In this document: in pieces, positions 44,448 through 53,776 of the stretch
Layout of the letters: each line of letters opens with the position of its first letter
Position numbering within the stretch: position 1 is the stretch's first letter
Assembly (NCBI GenBank): GCA_964539975.1
Contig: CAZIKK010000006.1
Coordinates: 47,018 to 111,017, forward strand
Length of the DNA: 64,000 nucleotides
Direction: 5' to 3'
From: 38-11 sp964539975
GTDB taxonomy: Bacteria; Bacillota; Clostridia; Tissierellales; Dethiosulfatibacteraceae
Made by a program: the position numbers and the translations under genes
The notes under the pieces: generated by a model
Seen by the model: the letters and a program-made list of their open reading frames with translations, nothing else
Told to the model about the DNA's origin: nothing
Databases searched by the model: none

Positions 44448-45281
44448 ATGAATCCCATAATCGACTTATTAAACCAACGATCTAGCTGTAGAAGTTACGA
44501 TTCAAAACCTATCCCGGATGATGTTATGACCAGTCTGCTAGAAGCGACTTGCTCCTCACCATCAGGAGGTGGCTTTCAAAATCTTTCCATTATCAAAGTT
44601 ACCGATAAAGAAAAATTGGTGGCTCTTCAAAAAATTTGTCGCAACCAACCCTTCATATCAAAAGCACCTGTCAGCATGGTGTTTTGTATTGACTTTAGAC
44701 GTTACATGAAGGTAAAAGAAATCGAACCGTTTCCATTCAAAGAACACCAGAATTTTATGAATTTTTGGATGGCTATCATCGATACAGCTATTATGGCCCA
44801 TACCTTTTGTATCGCTGCCGAATCTCATGATTTAAAAACCGTTTATATTGGCAATATCATTCACGAGTTCGAGCAGGCGGCAAAGCTGTTGGGACTTCCC
44901 AAATTTGTGTTGCCTTCCATTATGGTCGTCGCTGGCTATCCCAAAAGTCCCATCACACCAAAAAAGAAATACCCCATTGATCTACTTGTTCATGAAAACA
45001 CTTACCAAGACCCTAGCCCCGACACCGTCTATTCCGCCTACCAAGCGCACAATGATTCTTGGAAAATGTCTGCTAAAGATACGTTTGTAAACAAAATTTA
45101 TGAAACAGCCAAAAGTTACCACGGCGAAGCATACGCAGAAAAGTGCAAAACCTATATTGAAGAAAAAGGCGTCATCTCTCCTTACCAGTACTGGTTTGGT
45201 TGCTATTACCTAGATGCTGGCTTCATGCAACTAGACGACTATATTCGGTTTATGCGATCCCAAGGATTTGATTGGGTATAA
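44448..45281 (+). CDS. Nitroreductase family flavoprotein
   Basis: About 277 residues from the ATG at 44448, behind AAGGAAGGTGG; the longer reading from 44349 begins in the promoter. FMN-binding landmarks are QRSSCRSYDSKPIP, EATCSSPSGGGFQNLS and the C-terminal MVVAGYPKSP. An unusual C-terminal extension of about 80 residues (VHENTYQDPSP to the end) follows the nitroreductase domain. The family reduces nitro compounds, quinones or halogenated aromatics with NAD(P)H; the substrate is unknown. It is monocistronic. Confidence 0.85.
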   Translation: MNPIIDLLNQRSSCRSYDSKPIPDDVMTSLLEATCSSPSGGGFQNLSIIKVTDKEKLVALQKICRNQPFISKAPVSMVFCIDFRRYMKVKEIEPFPFKEHQNFMNFWMAIIDTAIMAHTFCIAAESHDLKTVYIGNIIHEFEQAAKLLGLPKFVLPSIMVVAGYPKSPITPKKKYPIDLLVHENTYQDPSPDTVYSAYQAHNDSWKMSAKDTFVNKIYETAKSYHGEAYAEKCKTYIEEKGVISPYQYWFGCYYLDAGFMQLDDYIRFMRSQGFDWV

Positions 45282-45282
45282 C

Positions 45283-45333
45283 TGTGGACAAACCCTTGAA
45301 AACCTGTGGATAAGTATCATATTCTGTGCACAA
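45283..45333 (+). other. Three DnaA-box-like 9-mers
   Basis: TGTGGACAA (45283-45291), TGTGGATAA (45305-45313; a perfect DnaA box on the reverse strand, TTATCCACA) and TGTGCACAA (45325-45333) lie 22 and 20 bases apart on the same strand, immediately after the nitroreductase stop. No dnaA or dnaN gene is near, so this is not evidently an origin. It could titrate DnaA or be chance. Confidence 0.4.
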
Positions 45334-45354
45334 CTTGTTGTACTGACATAAAAA

Positions 45355-45384
45355 AGCCACTTGTCATCATGATGACAAGTGGCT
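45355..45384 (-). terminator. Terminator, probably the original azlCD terminator
   Basis: A perfect 30-bp palindrome (15-bp arms, AGCCACTTGTCATCA) that on the minus strand is followed by TTTTTAT. It lies 12 bases downstream, on the minus strand, of the orphan azlD tail, just where the terminator of an uninterrupted azlCD operon would be. Confidence 0.78.
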
Positions 45385-45396
45385 GAATTTCAACAA

Positions 45397-45496
45397 TTAA
45401 GCAAAAACCGTCTGTATCAACAACATGTAGACAGCTGTCCCCACGCCAATGCTTACCAGTGGGTTTTCCTTCCAATAATGTAAGCCGGCAATAATG
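45397..45496 (-). repeat. Left 100-bp direct repeat (island boundary)
   Basis: Identical to 56577-56676 except for one base (45493, A against G); the first 96 bases match perfectly. It starts exactly at the azlD stop codon and covers the last 32 or so codons of azlD. The two copies are in the same orientation, 11,180 bases apart, as attachment-site duplicates would be. Confidence 0.92.
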
Positions 45497-45510
45497 CTCT
45501 CCTTCAACAT
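45397..45510 (-). pseudogene. azlD: Orphan 3' fragment of azlD
   Basis: A 37-codon reading frame whose residues 6-37 equal the C-terminus of the intact AzlD at 56577-56912 (IAGLHYWKENPLVSIG, ending LLIQTVFA). The first five codons (MLKES) are unrelated. It is a displaced tail of the ancestral gene, not a functional transporter. Confidence 0.85.
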
Positions 45511-45551
45511 GTTCACCTAATAATATTATTTGGTGATTAAATGTTTTGATT

Positions 45552-46184
45552 CTATATCATATCGAAGTCCTTTGTATCCCAATGAACTTCAACCAAATAC
45601 TTTTCTACCTTTTCAGCATTTTTTTCTTCAAAAATTTCTACTATTCTTCTATGTTCACTATTTGTTTTCTTGCATATTTGGAATAAAGCTACCATGTCAT
45701 CACTTACATAAGTATAATTTGTAACGCTTGATTTTATTTCTGAGATCATCTTTTTTAGGTGATCGTTTTTACATTTCCTTATATAAATTTGATGGAACTC
45801 CTCTTGCTTATCATAATATGATGGAAAATTTTCATATTTTATTGCAATGTCTATCAAGTCAATCACTTCGTTCATCTTCTTGAAATCATCCATATCCAAA
45901 TACTCTGTTGCTAATCTCGCTGCTAAAGCATCTAAGTTTCCTAGAATAACATACATATCCATTTTATGCTTTCTATCCATATGTTTGATTTTAAATCCTC
46001 TTCTTGGATGTTTTTCCAAAACTCCATTTGCAGCTAATTCAATTAAAGCCTCTCTGACTGGTGTCCTACTCATATTTAATTCCCTACAAATTTGTGCTTC
46101 TGTTATCATTTGATCTAATGGCTGAATGCCCTTTTGTATCTTGTCTAGAATATAATTCATAGCTGTGCTTCTTAGTGATTCCAT
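45552..46184 (-). CDS. GntR family regulator, FCD (FadR-like) type
   Basis: A 210-residue GntR protein with an N-terminal winged helix (MITEAQICRELNMSRTPVREALIELAANGVLEK) and an all-helical FCD ligand domain (MDRKHKMDMYVILGNLDALAARLATEYL; His at EEFHQIYIRKC and NSEHRRIVE) that in this family binds a metal and a carboxylate ligand. It is the last gene of the island cassette. The double GTATAC palindrome in the promoter of the first gene (56311-56324) is a plausible operator for it. Confidence 0.87.
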   Translation of the reverse strand: MESLRSTAMNYILDKIQKGIQPLDQMITEAQICRELNMSRTPVREALIELAANGVLEKHPRRGFKIKHMDRKHKMDMYVILGNLDALAARLATEYLDMDDFKKMNEVIDLIDIAIKYENFPSYYDKQEEFHQIYIRKCKNDHLKKMISEIKSSVTNYTYVSDDMVALFQICKKTNSEHRRIVEIFEEKNAEKVEKYLVEVHWDTKDFDMI

Positions 46185-46220
46185 GATTATTCAACCCCTA
46201 TTCCTTTAATTAATATACTT

Positions 46221-47612
46221 TTAAAATGGTCCATAGTCGATAATACTTGCCATAATTAAAAAAAACATTTGTAATAAAACCATGATAGCAAAAAAAGGAA
46301 GAAAAAATTTGTACCATCTATCAAGTGGCACTTTCCCAATCCCGCAAATAACTGCAATAGCTCCTGTTGGCCAAATCAAGTTCGAAAAACCATCTCCCAT
46401 CTGGAATGCCAGCACTGCAATTTGTCTATTAACATTACTCAAATCTGCTAAAGGTATCATTATTGGCATTATTGCCGCTGCCTGACCTGATCCAGAAGGA
46501 ATGAATAGATTAATGAACATTTGTATAATCAACATTCCCACAGGTTGCAAAATATTGGGTATGACACTCAGTGCATTATATAATGCAAAAATTATTGTGT
46601 CAATAATTAGCGCTTCATCCAATACAACCATTATACTTCTTGCTAATCCAATTACAACAACTCCAAGCATAATATCCTTAAATCCTTCTGTAACTTTTTC
46701 TACAATCTCTAGACTACCATATCCTGCGATAACAGCACTAATCAATCCACCTGCAAGAAATAATGAAGCAATCTCTTTAAAGTACCACCCAAGATTCATT
46801 GCCCCATATATCATTAGTAGCACTATGGTAAAAAGTCCCCAGACAATAATCTTTTGTCTTGTTGTAAACTGATTACTTTGGACAATAATATGGCTATCGT
46901 CGCTATCTGTTTCAGAATCATTACCCATTTTTAATCTAACTGTATTATTCGATATTTTCTTTGCATACCTCATAACCCACCAGATATATAGCGTTATTAA
47001 TACAAAGTATATGATGGTTCTATATAAAGCTCCTGAAAAAAGTGGTAACTCTGCAATTCCTTGAGCTACACCCACTGTATATGGATTGAATGCAGAAGCT
47101 GCAAAGCCTATTACTACAGCACCTCCAGATATTGCAATTCCAACAATCTCATCATATCCAACAAGTATACTCGTCGAAATAAACATTGGTATCAGTGGAT
47201 ATAAGTCTTCTGTCTCTCCATAACTGAATCCTGTCAAAGAAATTAAAATAATGAATATTGGTATTATGAGTTTTTTGTTATTTCCTACTCGCCTTATTAA
47301 AGCACCTATAGCTCCATTGAAAGAGCCTGAATCAGTGAGTACTCTAATATAAAAACTTGAAAAAAAACAAAGAAAAATTATATCGCTAGCATTGATAAAG
47401 CCTTGATATATTGCTCCAAATACCTCCATAAAACCTAGATAATCTTTTTCTACAATACTAATTGTGCTACTGTCTACCATTTCTAGGCCAGTAATTGGGT
47501 TGATTTCTCTTTCCATTACACCCGATGGGACGACATAGGTTAACGCAACAGCTGCAAGGAGAATGAAGAAAATTGTAATTACTGGTGAAGCGAATAGTGT
47601 TTTTTTAATCAT
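46221..47612 (-). CDS. YfcC family transporter
   Basis: About 463 residues from the ATG at 47612 (TTGGAGG upstream; the reading from 47645 is rejected). About twelve hydrophobic segments, with the YfcC/DcuC-type signatures (LTYVVPSGVMERE, SGSFNGAIGALIRRVG, FNPYTVGVAQGIAELPLFSG, NLFIPSGSGQAAAIMPIMIP). The family includes carriers of carboxylates, amino acids or dipeptides. Beside an M20 hydrolase it is probably the importer of the peptide or N-acyl amino acid. Confidence 0.85.
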   Translation of the reverse strand: MIKKTLFASPVITIFFILLAAVALTYVVPSGVMEREINPITGLEMVDSSTISIVEKDYLGFMEVFGAIYQGFINASDIIFLCFFSSFYIRVLTDSGSFNGAIGALIRRVGNNKKLIIPIFIILISLTGFSYGETEDLYPLIPMFISTSILVGYDEIVGIAISGGAVVIGFAASAFNPYTVGVAQGIAELPLFSGALYRTIIYFVLITLYIWWVMRYAKKISNNTVRLKMGNDSETDSDDSHIIVQSNQFTTRQKIIVWGLFTIVLLMIYGAMNLGWYFKEIASLFLAGGLISAVIAGYGSLEIVEKVTEGFKDIMLGVVVIGLARSIMVVLDEALIIDTIIFALYNALSVIPNILQPVGMLIIQMFINLFIPSGSGQAAAIMPIMIPLADLSNVNRQIAVLAFQMGDGFSNLIWPTGAIAVICGIGKVPLDRWYKFFLPFFAIMVLLQMFFLIMASIIDYGPF

Positions 47613-47681
47613 TAATATCCTCCAATCAAAATAATGGACATTCAAACTTTATATTCTATTTCAACACTTGACGCTCCCTTC

Positions 47682-48902
47682 TCATGTTATATACTCACCT
47701 GAGAAAGACTTTATATTGACTTTGTTTTTTTCTCTATAGTTCTTGTGTGTCAACTGAATTTCTTTTAGTAATTCGGGTTCTGTCGCCATCCTAAGTATGA
47801 TTGAAGCTATCAAGACTCCTCCATTATACATACCTTTATATCCACTATTAGATTTCATTAATCTTTCAAATTTCGCATCATGTAATGGTACTTCTTCTCC
47901 ATCAGTTATTTCTACTAGAGGATGAAATACTGGAATTACTTGATCCACGTTTCCAGCGTCAGTTGATCCTTGCGGATTTTCAAATACTATTGATTTTTCT
48001 CCCATGGCATAAAATATCTCTTCAACTGTCTTCATGGCTATCGGGTTTAAATATATATCACTATAGGTTGGGTAACGCTGTTTAATATCATAAGTGGTTC
48101 CTGTGCATAATGCTGCTCCTTTAGCACATTTGTCCGCCTTTTCTACTAAGTCCTCTAATTCTACCATGTTTTTTGCTCTGAAATAATAATTCAATTCAAT
48201 TCTATCTGGAACTATACTTGGTAGCTCCCCACCAGATTCTATAATACCATGAATTTGACTAGTGCTTGGAATGTGCTGTCTCCATAAATCAATGGAATCC
48301 ATAAATATTCTAGCAGCATTTAATGCATTTATTCCATCACAAGGATTCGCGGAAGCATGGCTATTCTTTCCCTTAAATGTTATATACCTATCTGAACAAG
48401 CTAGCACTTTAAAAACTGGACTGTTTTTATAAAACATATGAGCCATAATGGCAAATTCATAATCATCAAAAAAACCTTTTTCTGATAAAAAAACTTTTCC
48501 CCCAGGATATTCTTCCGCTGGTGTCCCCACAACATCGATCCTGAAAGGAAGTTCATTAAAAAATTCTTCAAGTGCCAAGGCAGCCAGCAGGCTTGATCCG
48601 CAACTTAATGAATGACCACATGCATGACCGATATCTGGCAATGCATCGTATTCACACATAATTGCAATTTTTGGTCTTGTATCTTCTTTACTATATTTAT
48701 TTGCTAAAAAAGAGTAGGGGATATTTTCAATTGGCATTTTGATTCTATACCCTTTCTCTTTTAAAAAAGATGTTATCCTAAAAGATGCTTTTTTTTCGTT
48801 TCCTCCTGTTTCTGGGTTATCCGTCAAATAGTCAGCTATTTCTTTGCAAGCTTCAAAATGTTTGTCAATATTTTTAGTTATTCTCTCGTTTAAAAAATAC
48901 AT
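47682..48902 (-). CDS. M20 family amidohydrolase/dipeptidase
   Basis: About 406 residues from the ATG at 48902 (TTTAGGAGGAATTAT upstream). M20D features: IAIMCEYDALPDIGHACGHS with metal ligands, VVGTPAEEYPGGK with the Glu pair, MAHMFYKNSP, and GSTDAGNVDQVIPVFHP near the end. Such enzymes hydrolyse N-acyl amino acids, indole-3-acetyl amino acids, aminobenzoyl-glutamate or Xaa-Arg dipeptides. In this operon it would release the free amino acid that the dehydrogenase then deaminates. Confidence 0.87.
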   Translation of the reverse strand: MYFLNERITKNIDKHFEACKEIADYLTDNPETGGNEKKASFRITSFLKEKGYRIKMPIENIPYSFLANKYSKEDTRPKIAIMCEYDALPDIGHACGHSLSCGSSLLAALALEEFFNELPFRIDVVGTPAEEYPGGKVFLSEKGFFDDYEFAIMAHMFYKNSPVFKVLACSDRYITFKGKNSHASANPCDGINALNAARIFMDSIDLWRQHIPSTSQIHGIIESGGELPSIVPDRIELNYYFRAKNMVELEDLVEKADKCAKGAALCTGTTYDIKQRYPTYSDIYLNPIAMKTVEEIFYAMGEKSIVFENPQGSTDAGNVDQVIPVFHPLVEITDGEEVPLHDAKFERLMKSNSGYKGMYNGGVLIASIILRMATEPELLKEIQLTHKNYREKNKVNIKSFSGEYIT

Positions 48903-48968
48903 ATAATTCCTCCTAAACATTTAAGTTGTTGAGATAATTTGTTTAAATTCTTTATTCTACTCATAAGG

Positions 48969-49007
48969 TACCAGTTGTTCATATAAATGTCATATAAACA
49001 ACTGGTA
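48969..49007. terminator. Hairpin between MFS and M20 genes
   Basis: 11-bp arms (48969-48979 and 48997-49007, TACCAGTTGTT and complement). It has a T-run on the plus strand only. On the minus strand, the direction of the genes, it has no U tract and more likely acts as an mRNA-stabilising or processing hairpin. Confidence 0.45.
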
Positions 49008-49021
49008 TTTTTTGCATCTAT

Positions 49022-50287
49022 CTACTGAGCCTGCCTTTCTTTGTCAACTTCTTGCATTTCAAAAACCTTTCTTTTGTTTAGATACATCGCTACAACAGAT
49101 GCTCCAAGTCCTATCAATGCAACCACTCCAAAGAAAACAAATATCGATACAAACCCTGCATCCCCTTGAGAATCTAACCAACTACCTAATAGTGGCCCAA
49201 AGAATAAATCCGGAGTATATCCAATTATCGACACGATTCCAATTGCTGTACCAGTGTAAGCCACAGGTATTCTATATTCTTCATATAAGGACCCTAGCGT
49301 ACCATAAACTAAAAGCATAAAAGCTGCTGGAAGTATACTTATGACTCCATAAATCATTAAGTTTACATCCGATGACATTAATACTACAAACGCAAACCCT
49401 GTTACAGCTGTACCAATTGCGCAAATTGCAAACCACCTCGTTGTTGATTTAAGCTTGTCGGATGCTATTCCTCCAATAAATGATGCAATTGCCATCATGT
49501 AAGTAACCCTAATTAAACTTAGCTGTGCCCCTAAATTAAAGTCCATTCCTCTCACATTGGTCAGATATATCGTATAGAAATAGGAATTTGAATACAAACC
49601 ATACGAACAAAGCACCATTATGGATGTCAACCATATAAGAGGATTTTTTATCAATAATCCCACATTCTTAAACTCAAACTGTTTCGCGTTTTGAAGTGCA
49701 TCAACTTCTTTTGGTTCTTCTAATAGAACTGCCACACCAATCCCTGCAATGAAATTTATTGCAGCATTAACTAATAACACAAACCTAAGACCAGCTACTT
49801 GGTCATTAAACTGGTTAAATGCAAACAGCAATAGGCTCTGTATAACGATAGATAAAACACCTTGAATTCCATAAAAAGAGCCAAAAATCTTACCCTGCTC
49901 GTCTGCTTTTGCAATTAATCTAACTGCTTTAAGTGTTGCAGACCAAAAAACAAATGTAGTAGTAAATGCCATCAAAAAGAATACCATTCTAGCATACGCA
50001 AAGTTTAAAAAGAACGCAAATGAAGCAACAAGAATTGATGTTGAGAAGAGCGAATAGACAATACATTTTTTGTAATTCCATTTATCACTCATAATTCCAC
50101 CAGGAATATACAGTATCATACATCCAATAGCAAAGTACGTGACTAAAGATCCAAACTGTGCATTATTCACATTCAATGCTTCTAATAGTGGAGTGTAATA
50201 CACATTCCGAATGTACGGCAGAAAGTATACAGCCCCTTGTCCTAATGCTAAAACCATTAATACTAACCATTTTTTTGATTTTTCCAT
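49022..50287 (-). CDS. Major facilitator superfamily transporter
   Basis: A 421-residue protein with about twelve helices and the MFS loop motif between helices 2 and 3 (IPGGIMSDKWNYKK). The start follows AAGGAGG. It has no close named subfamily that I recognise; a role in importing the amino-acid substrate or exporting the acid product fits the operon. A second carrier, YfcC-like, is encoded two genes later, so the pair may handle substrate and product separately. Confidence 0.85.
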   Translation of the reverse strand: MEKSKKWLVLMVLALGQGAVYFLPYIRNVYYTPLLEALNVNNAQFGSLVTYFAIGCMILYIPGGIMSDKWNYKKCIVYSLFSTSILVASFAFFLNFAYARMVFFLMAFTTTFVFWSATLKAVRLIAKADEQGKIFGSFYGIQGVLSIVIQSLLLFAFNQFNDQVAGLRFVLLVNAAINFIAGIGVAVLLEEPKEVDALQNAKQFEFKNVGLLIKNPLIWLTSIMVLCSYGLYSNSYFYTIYLTNVRGMDFNLGAQLSLIRVTYMMAIASFIGGIASDKLKSTTRWFAICAIGTAVTGFAFVVLMSSDVNLMIYGVISILPAAFMLLVYGTLGSLYEEYRIPVAYTGTAIGIVSIIGYTPDLFFGPLLGSWLDSQGDAGFVSIFVFFGVVALIGLGASVVAMYLNKRKVFEMQEVDKERQAQ

Positions 50288-50358
50288 TTGTTCCTCCTTG
50301 ATTTATATTTTTTATTCATTGTGTTGCATGTCGATCTTGACTTTGACTTCAAAAGATA

Positions 50359-52464
50359 TTATTTTTTGATGTATAGTGCATCAACAGCACAAACCCCTTT
50401 CTCATATAAGAATATAGGATTTATATCTAACTCTTTGATTCTGCTGTCATGATCACATGCTAACTGTGAGACTTTAACAATAACGTCTATGAAAGCTTCC
50501 ATGTCCAGTTTCTTTTGTCCTCTATATCCTTCTAACAGCTTGATTCCTTTTAGCTGAGAAAGCATTTGATTTACTTCTTCTCTGGATAGTGGTGCCATCC
50601 CTAGAACAGTATCTTGAAAAACCTCTACAAACACACCACCTATACCAAACATGATTGATGGACCAAATTGTGGATCATTTGAAACACCAACAATTAATTC
50701 TGTTCCTTTAGGCACCATCTCACAAATCTGAACTCCCATAATCCTAGAAGTTGGGCTGTTCTTCTTTGCATTCTCAATTATTTCATCATATGCAACTCTA
50801 ATCTCTTCCTCTGTTTCTAATGAAAGTTTCACACAACCTATGTCAGTCTTGTGAAGTATATCCGGACTATCAATTTTAGCTACAGCTTTTTTAACTCTCA
50901 TTTCTCTAAAAATTCTTACAGCCTCATCTCGTGAATGAGCTACCTCAAAACGTCCACAATTAATCCCATAAGCTTGAATGATTTTTTTGCTCTCTGATTC
51001 CGTTAGTGCATTGATACTTTCTGATTCAATTATTTGATTTTCTGTTTTATTAAACAGAGGTATCTCAAGGTTTTTATCCTCTGGAGTATACTCAGAAAAT
51101 CTCTGTATGTTTCTAATTGCTCTAAATCCATATGCAGATGTCGATAATACTGGTACTCCAATTGATCGCAATGCTTCAACATATCCTTCATGTCTCGTAT
51201 TCTCTGCAAATGGAATCATAACAACTGGCTTTGACCAATCTTCTGCGCATACTAGTTTTAAAGCTTCAGTCATGTAATGTATTGCATTGTCTGATATTTC
51301 TTGAAGCAATGTGTATCCAACAGACACAATTCCAATATTTGGGTCTTTCATTACAGCCTCCAGCACTGAGGCGAATTTTTCTGTGTCATAAGACAATGTT
51401 GCAGTTGAATCCAGTGGATTGTTTGGAGCTGCATAGCTAGGTAAAACTCTTTTTAGTTCCTCTAAGGTTTTTTTTTCAAAATTAGGATAATGTAGCCCAA
51501 CTTGTTCCCCTAAATCTGCACAAATTCCTGTCTCGCCACCAGAAAGACTAATGCAAGCCAACCCCTTTTTTTGTTCGGGCAACTTTTTAATAGTTGCTAA
51601 TGCTTGAGCTGTTGTCATTAGTTCTTCTAAATCGTTCACTCTAATAACACCGAATTTTTCGAACAATGCGTCATATACTCGGTCTGACCCGGAAAGACTT
51701 CCTGTATGTGATGCTACCAGCTCTACGCCTTTTTGAGAGCGCCCTGGCTTCAAAACAACAATAGGTTTCCGTCTTTTAGCCGCGTTTTTCAATACCCTAA
51801 CAAACTTCAAAGGATTACTTACCCCTTCTAAATACGCTGCTATTACTCTTGTGTCTTGATCATTTACCAAGTACTCCAAATAATCTTCAACGGTCGATAT
51901 TTTACTATTCCCAGAAGAAATAGCATATGAGAATCTCATTTTTGGGTTATCCATCATAGATAGAATTAGTTGTCCGCTTTGTGACACAACACCAACAGAC
52001 CCTTTCCTATCTCTATAGTCTGACAAAAAAGCGAAAGGATGTACTTTATCAATGAAGTTTGCGAACCCTGCACAATTAGGTCCCATCAATGCAATGTTTC
52101 GCTCCATACACAACCGACTTAAAGATTCTTCTTCTTGTTGCCCTTCTTCTGTTCCTACTTCCCCATAACCACTGGCATATACTACTACACCTTTTACTCC
52201 GTTTTTTGAGCCTTCAATGATCAGTTTCTCAACCGTATGTTTTGGGGTGCAAATAACCATTAAATCTACTGGCTTTGGGATATCACTGATGCTTTTATAG
52301 CACTTCACTCCAAGTACCTCTTTTCTTGAAGGATTTACAAAAAAATAATTCTGACTATCCATATATGTCATTACATTTTTGCACGTATCTCTACCAAATC
52401 CAGCTTTTTCTGTTGCTCCTATTATAGCGACATTTTTTGATTTTAATAAATACTCTATATTCAT
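50359..52464 (-). CDS. ADP-forming acyl-CoA synthetase (fused alpha-beta)
   Basis: A 701-residue fused enzyme: an N-terminal CoA-binding domain (NVAIIGATEKAGFGRDTC), a succinyl-CoA-ligase-like middle with the probable phosphorylated His in VASHTGSLSG, and a C-terminal ATP-grasp half (AVAKIDSPDILHKTDIGCVKLSL, IGGVFVEVFQDTVLG). It converts an acyl-CoA plus ADP and phosphate to the acid plus ATP. Placed directly after the 2-oxoacid oxidoreductase genes, it is the energy-conserving last step of amino acid oxidation, as known in archaea and some anaerobic bacteria. Confidence 0.9.
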   Translation of the reverse strand: MNIEYLLKSKNVAIIGATEKAGFGRDTCKNVMTYMDSQNYFFVNPSRKEVLGVKCYKSISDIPKPVDLMVICTPKHTVEKLIIEGSKNGVKGVVVYASGYGEVGTEEGQQEEESLSRLCMERNIALMGPNCAGFANFIDKVHPFAFLSDYRDRKGSVGVVSQSGQLILSMMDNPKMRFSYAISSGNSKISTVEDYLEYLVNDQDTRVIAAYLEGVSNPLKFVRVLKNAAKRRKPIVVLKPGRSQKGVELVASHTGSLSGSDRVYDALFEKFGVIRVNDLEELMTTAQALATIKKLPEQKKGLACISLSGGETGICADLGEQVGLHYPNFEKKTLEELKRVLPSYAAPNNPLDSTATLSYDTEKFASVLEAVMKDPNIGIVSVGYTLLQEISDNAIHYMTEALKLVCAEDWSKPVVMIPFAENTRHEGYVEALRSIGVPVLSTSAYGFRAIRNIQRFSEYTPEDKNLEIPLFNKTENQIIESESINALTESESKKIIQAYGINCGRFEVAHSRDEAVRIFREMRVKKAVAKIDSPDILHKTDIGCVKLSLETEEEIRVAYDEIIENAKKNSPTSRIMGVQICEMVPKGTELIVGVSNDPQFGPSIMFGIGGVFVEVFQDTVLGMAPLSREEVNQMLSQLKGIKLLEGYRGQKKLDMEAFIDVIVKVSQLACDHDSRIKELDINPIFLYEKGVCAVDALYIKK

Positions 52465-52499
52465 AAATGAAACTCTCCCTTTCCAGTACTGCGCCTAAT

Positions 52500-53045
52500 T
52501 TAATTGGTTCTCTTTGCTACTAAGGCTTCTTGAATTCCTTTTTCAAAACAAAAACCATTCTGATCTTTGTCTTTCTTTTTTTCTTCAAAAAATTGTTGTA
52601 CACCTCTTTTCAATGTATCTTCTTCAAACAATATTTTTGCAGATGCAAAAGCTCCTAACATCACTATGTTACTTCCTTTTGGGTTTTTTAACTCTTCTGC
52701 AATTTCACTAGCATTTATCTCTACTAGGTTTATTCCTTCACTGAAAGGATAGCTTCCAATTAAAGATTTATTGAATAATATCCATCCATTTGGCTTTACC
52801 TTATTGTGAAATTTATCTAATGAAGGTCTATTCATAGCTATCAAAACATCTATCTCTTTAATAAATGGGCTAGCTATTTGTTTATGAGAAATCTTTACGT
52901 TGCAATTTGCTGTACCTCCTCTCATCTCACTTCCGTAAGAAGGTATCCAAGTTACATTCATGTCAGAATCCATTCCTGTCTTAGCTAGTATTAAACCCAA
53001 TGTTAAGACACCTTGTCCTCCGAAACCCGCACACACAATATCCAT
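52500..53045 (-). CDS. 2-oxoacid:ferredoxin oxidoreductase gamma subunit
   Basis: A 181-residue gamma subunit (IVCAGFGGQGVLTLGLILAKTG; PSYGSEMRGGTANCNVKIS). It forms part of the four-subunit complex that oxidises a 2-oxoacid to its acyl-CoA with ferredoxin. It starts one base after the beta gene ends. Confidence 0.9.
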   Translation of the reverse strand: MDIVCAGFGGQGVLTLGLILAKTGMDSDMNVTWIPSYGSEMRGGTANCNVKISHKQIASPFIKEIDVLIAMNRPSLDKFHNKVKPNGWILFNKSLIGSYPFSEGINLVEINASEIAEELKNPKGSNIVMLGAFASAKILFEEDTLKRGVQQFFEEKKKDKDQNGFCFEKGIQEALVAKRTN

Positions 53046-53046
53046 T

Positions 53047-53775
53047 CTATGCTTCCTCCTTTTTAAACTCTCCAGTCAAAAACACTTCAGTTGAAACATT
53101 GTCTATCTTTTGACAAGCTTCCAATGGCGATATCCCCCAGTTTGTTGGGCAAGGCGATAGGACTTCTACCATCGAATATCCTTTTCTTTGCTTCTGGTTT
53201 TCAAATGCCTTTTTAATATATTTTTTTGTTTTAAGAATTTCCCTGTTATTTGATGTTGTTCCTCTTGCAAGATAAGCTATATCAAAATTTTTCAGTAATT
53301 TCACAATATCCAATGGTTGGCCTGTTTTTGCTACATCTCTACCAAAAGGAGTTGTAGTCGTTCTTTGATTCTCCAAAGTAGTTGGTGACATCTGCCCACC
53401 GGTCATACCGAAATTATGGTTGTTGACCAGTATAACTGTTATGTTATCGTTTCGAATAGCCGCATACATAGTCTCTGATAAACCAATCGCTAATGCATCA
53501 CCATCTCCTTGGTAGCTGAATACCATTGAATCCGGACGACATTTTTTCATTCCAATTGCAACAGCTGCAGCTCTACCGTGCTGTGCTTGGACAATATCAA
53601 TTCCAAATGTGTCTGGCATTAATGAAGAACATCCTACTGCAACAGCACATAATGCATTTTCATCTTCATTCATTTCTTCCAATACTTCTGCAATTAGTCT
53701 ATTTACAATTCCGTGCCCACACCCTGGACAATACTTATGATCCACATATAGTGCTTTTGGCCTTTTCTTAATCAT
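53047..53775 (-). CDS. 2-oxoacid:ferredoxin oxidoreductase beta subunit (TPP-binding)
   Basis: A 242-residue beta subunit with the Fe-S-linked YCPGCGHGIV start, the thiamine diphosphate motif GDGDALAIG followed by NNHNFGMTGGQMSPTT. It carries the catalytic cofactor. It starts one base after the alpha gene ends. Sequence alone does not separate KOR, VOR and IOR; the alpha subunit looks VorB-like. Confidence 0.9.
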   Translation of the reverse strand: MIKKRPKALYVDHKYCPGCGHGIVNRLIAEVLEEMNEDENALCAVAVGCSSLMPDTFGIDIVQAQHGRAAAVAIGMKKCRPDSMVFSYQGDGDALAIGLSETMYAAIRNDNITVILVNNHNFGMTGGQMSPTTLENQRTTTTPFGRDVAKTGQPLDIVKLLKNFDIAYLARGTTSNNREILKTKKYIKKAFENQKQRKGYSMVEVLSPCPTNWGISPLEACQKIDNVSTEVFLTGEFKKEEA

Positions 53776-53776
53776 T

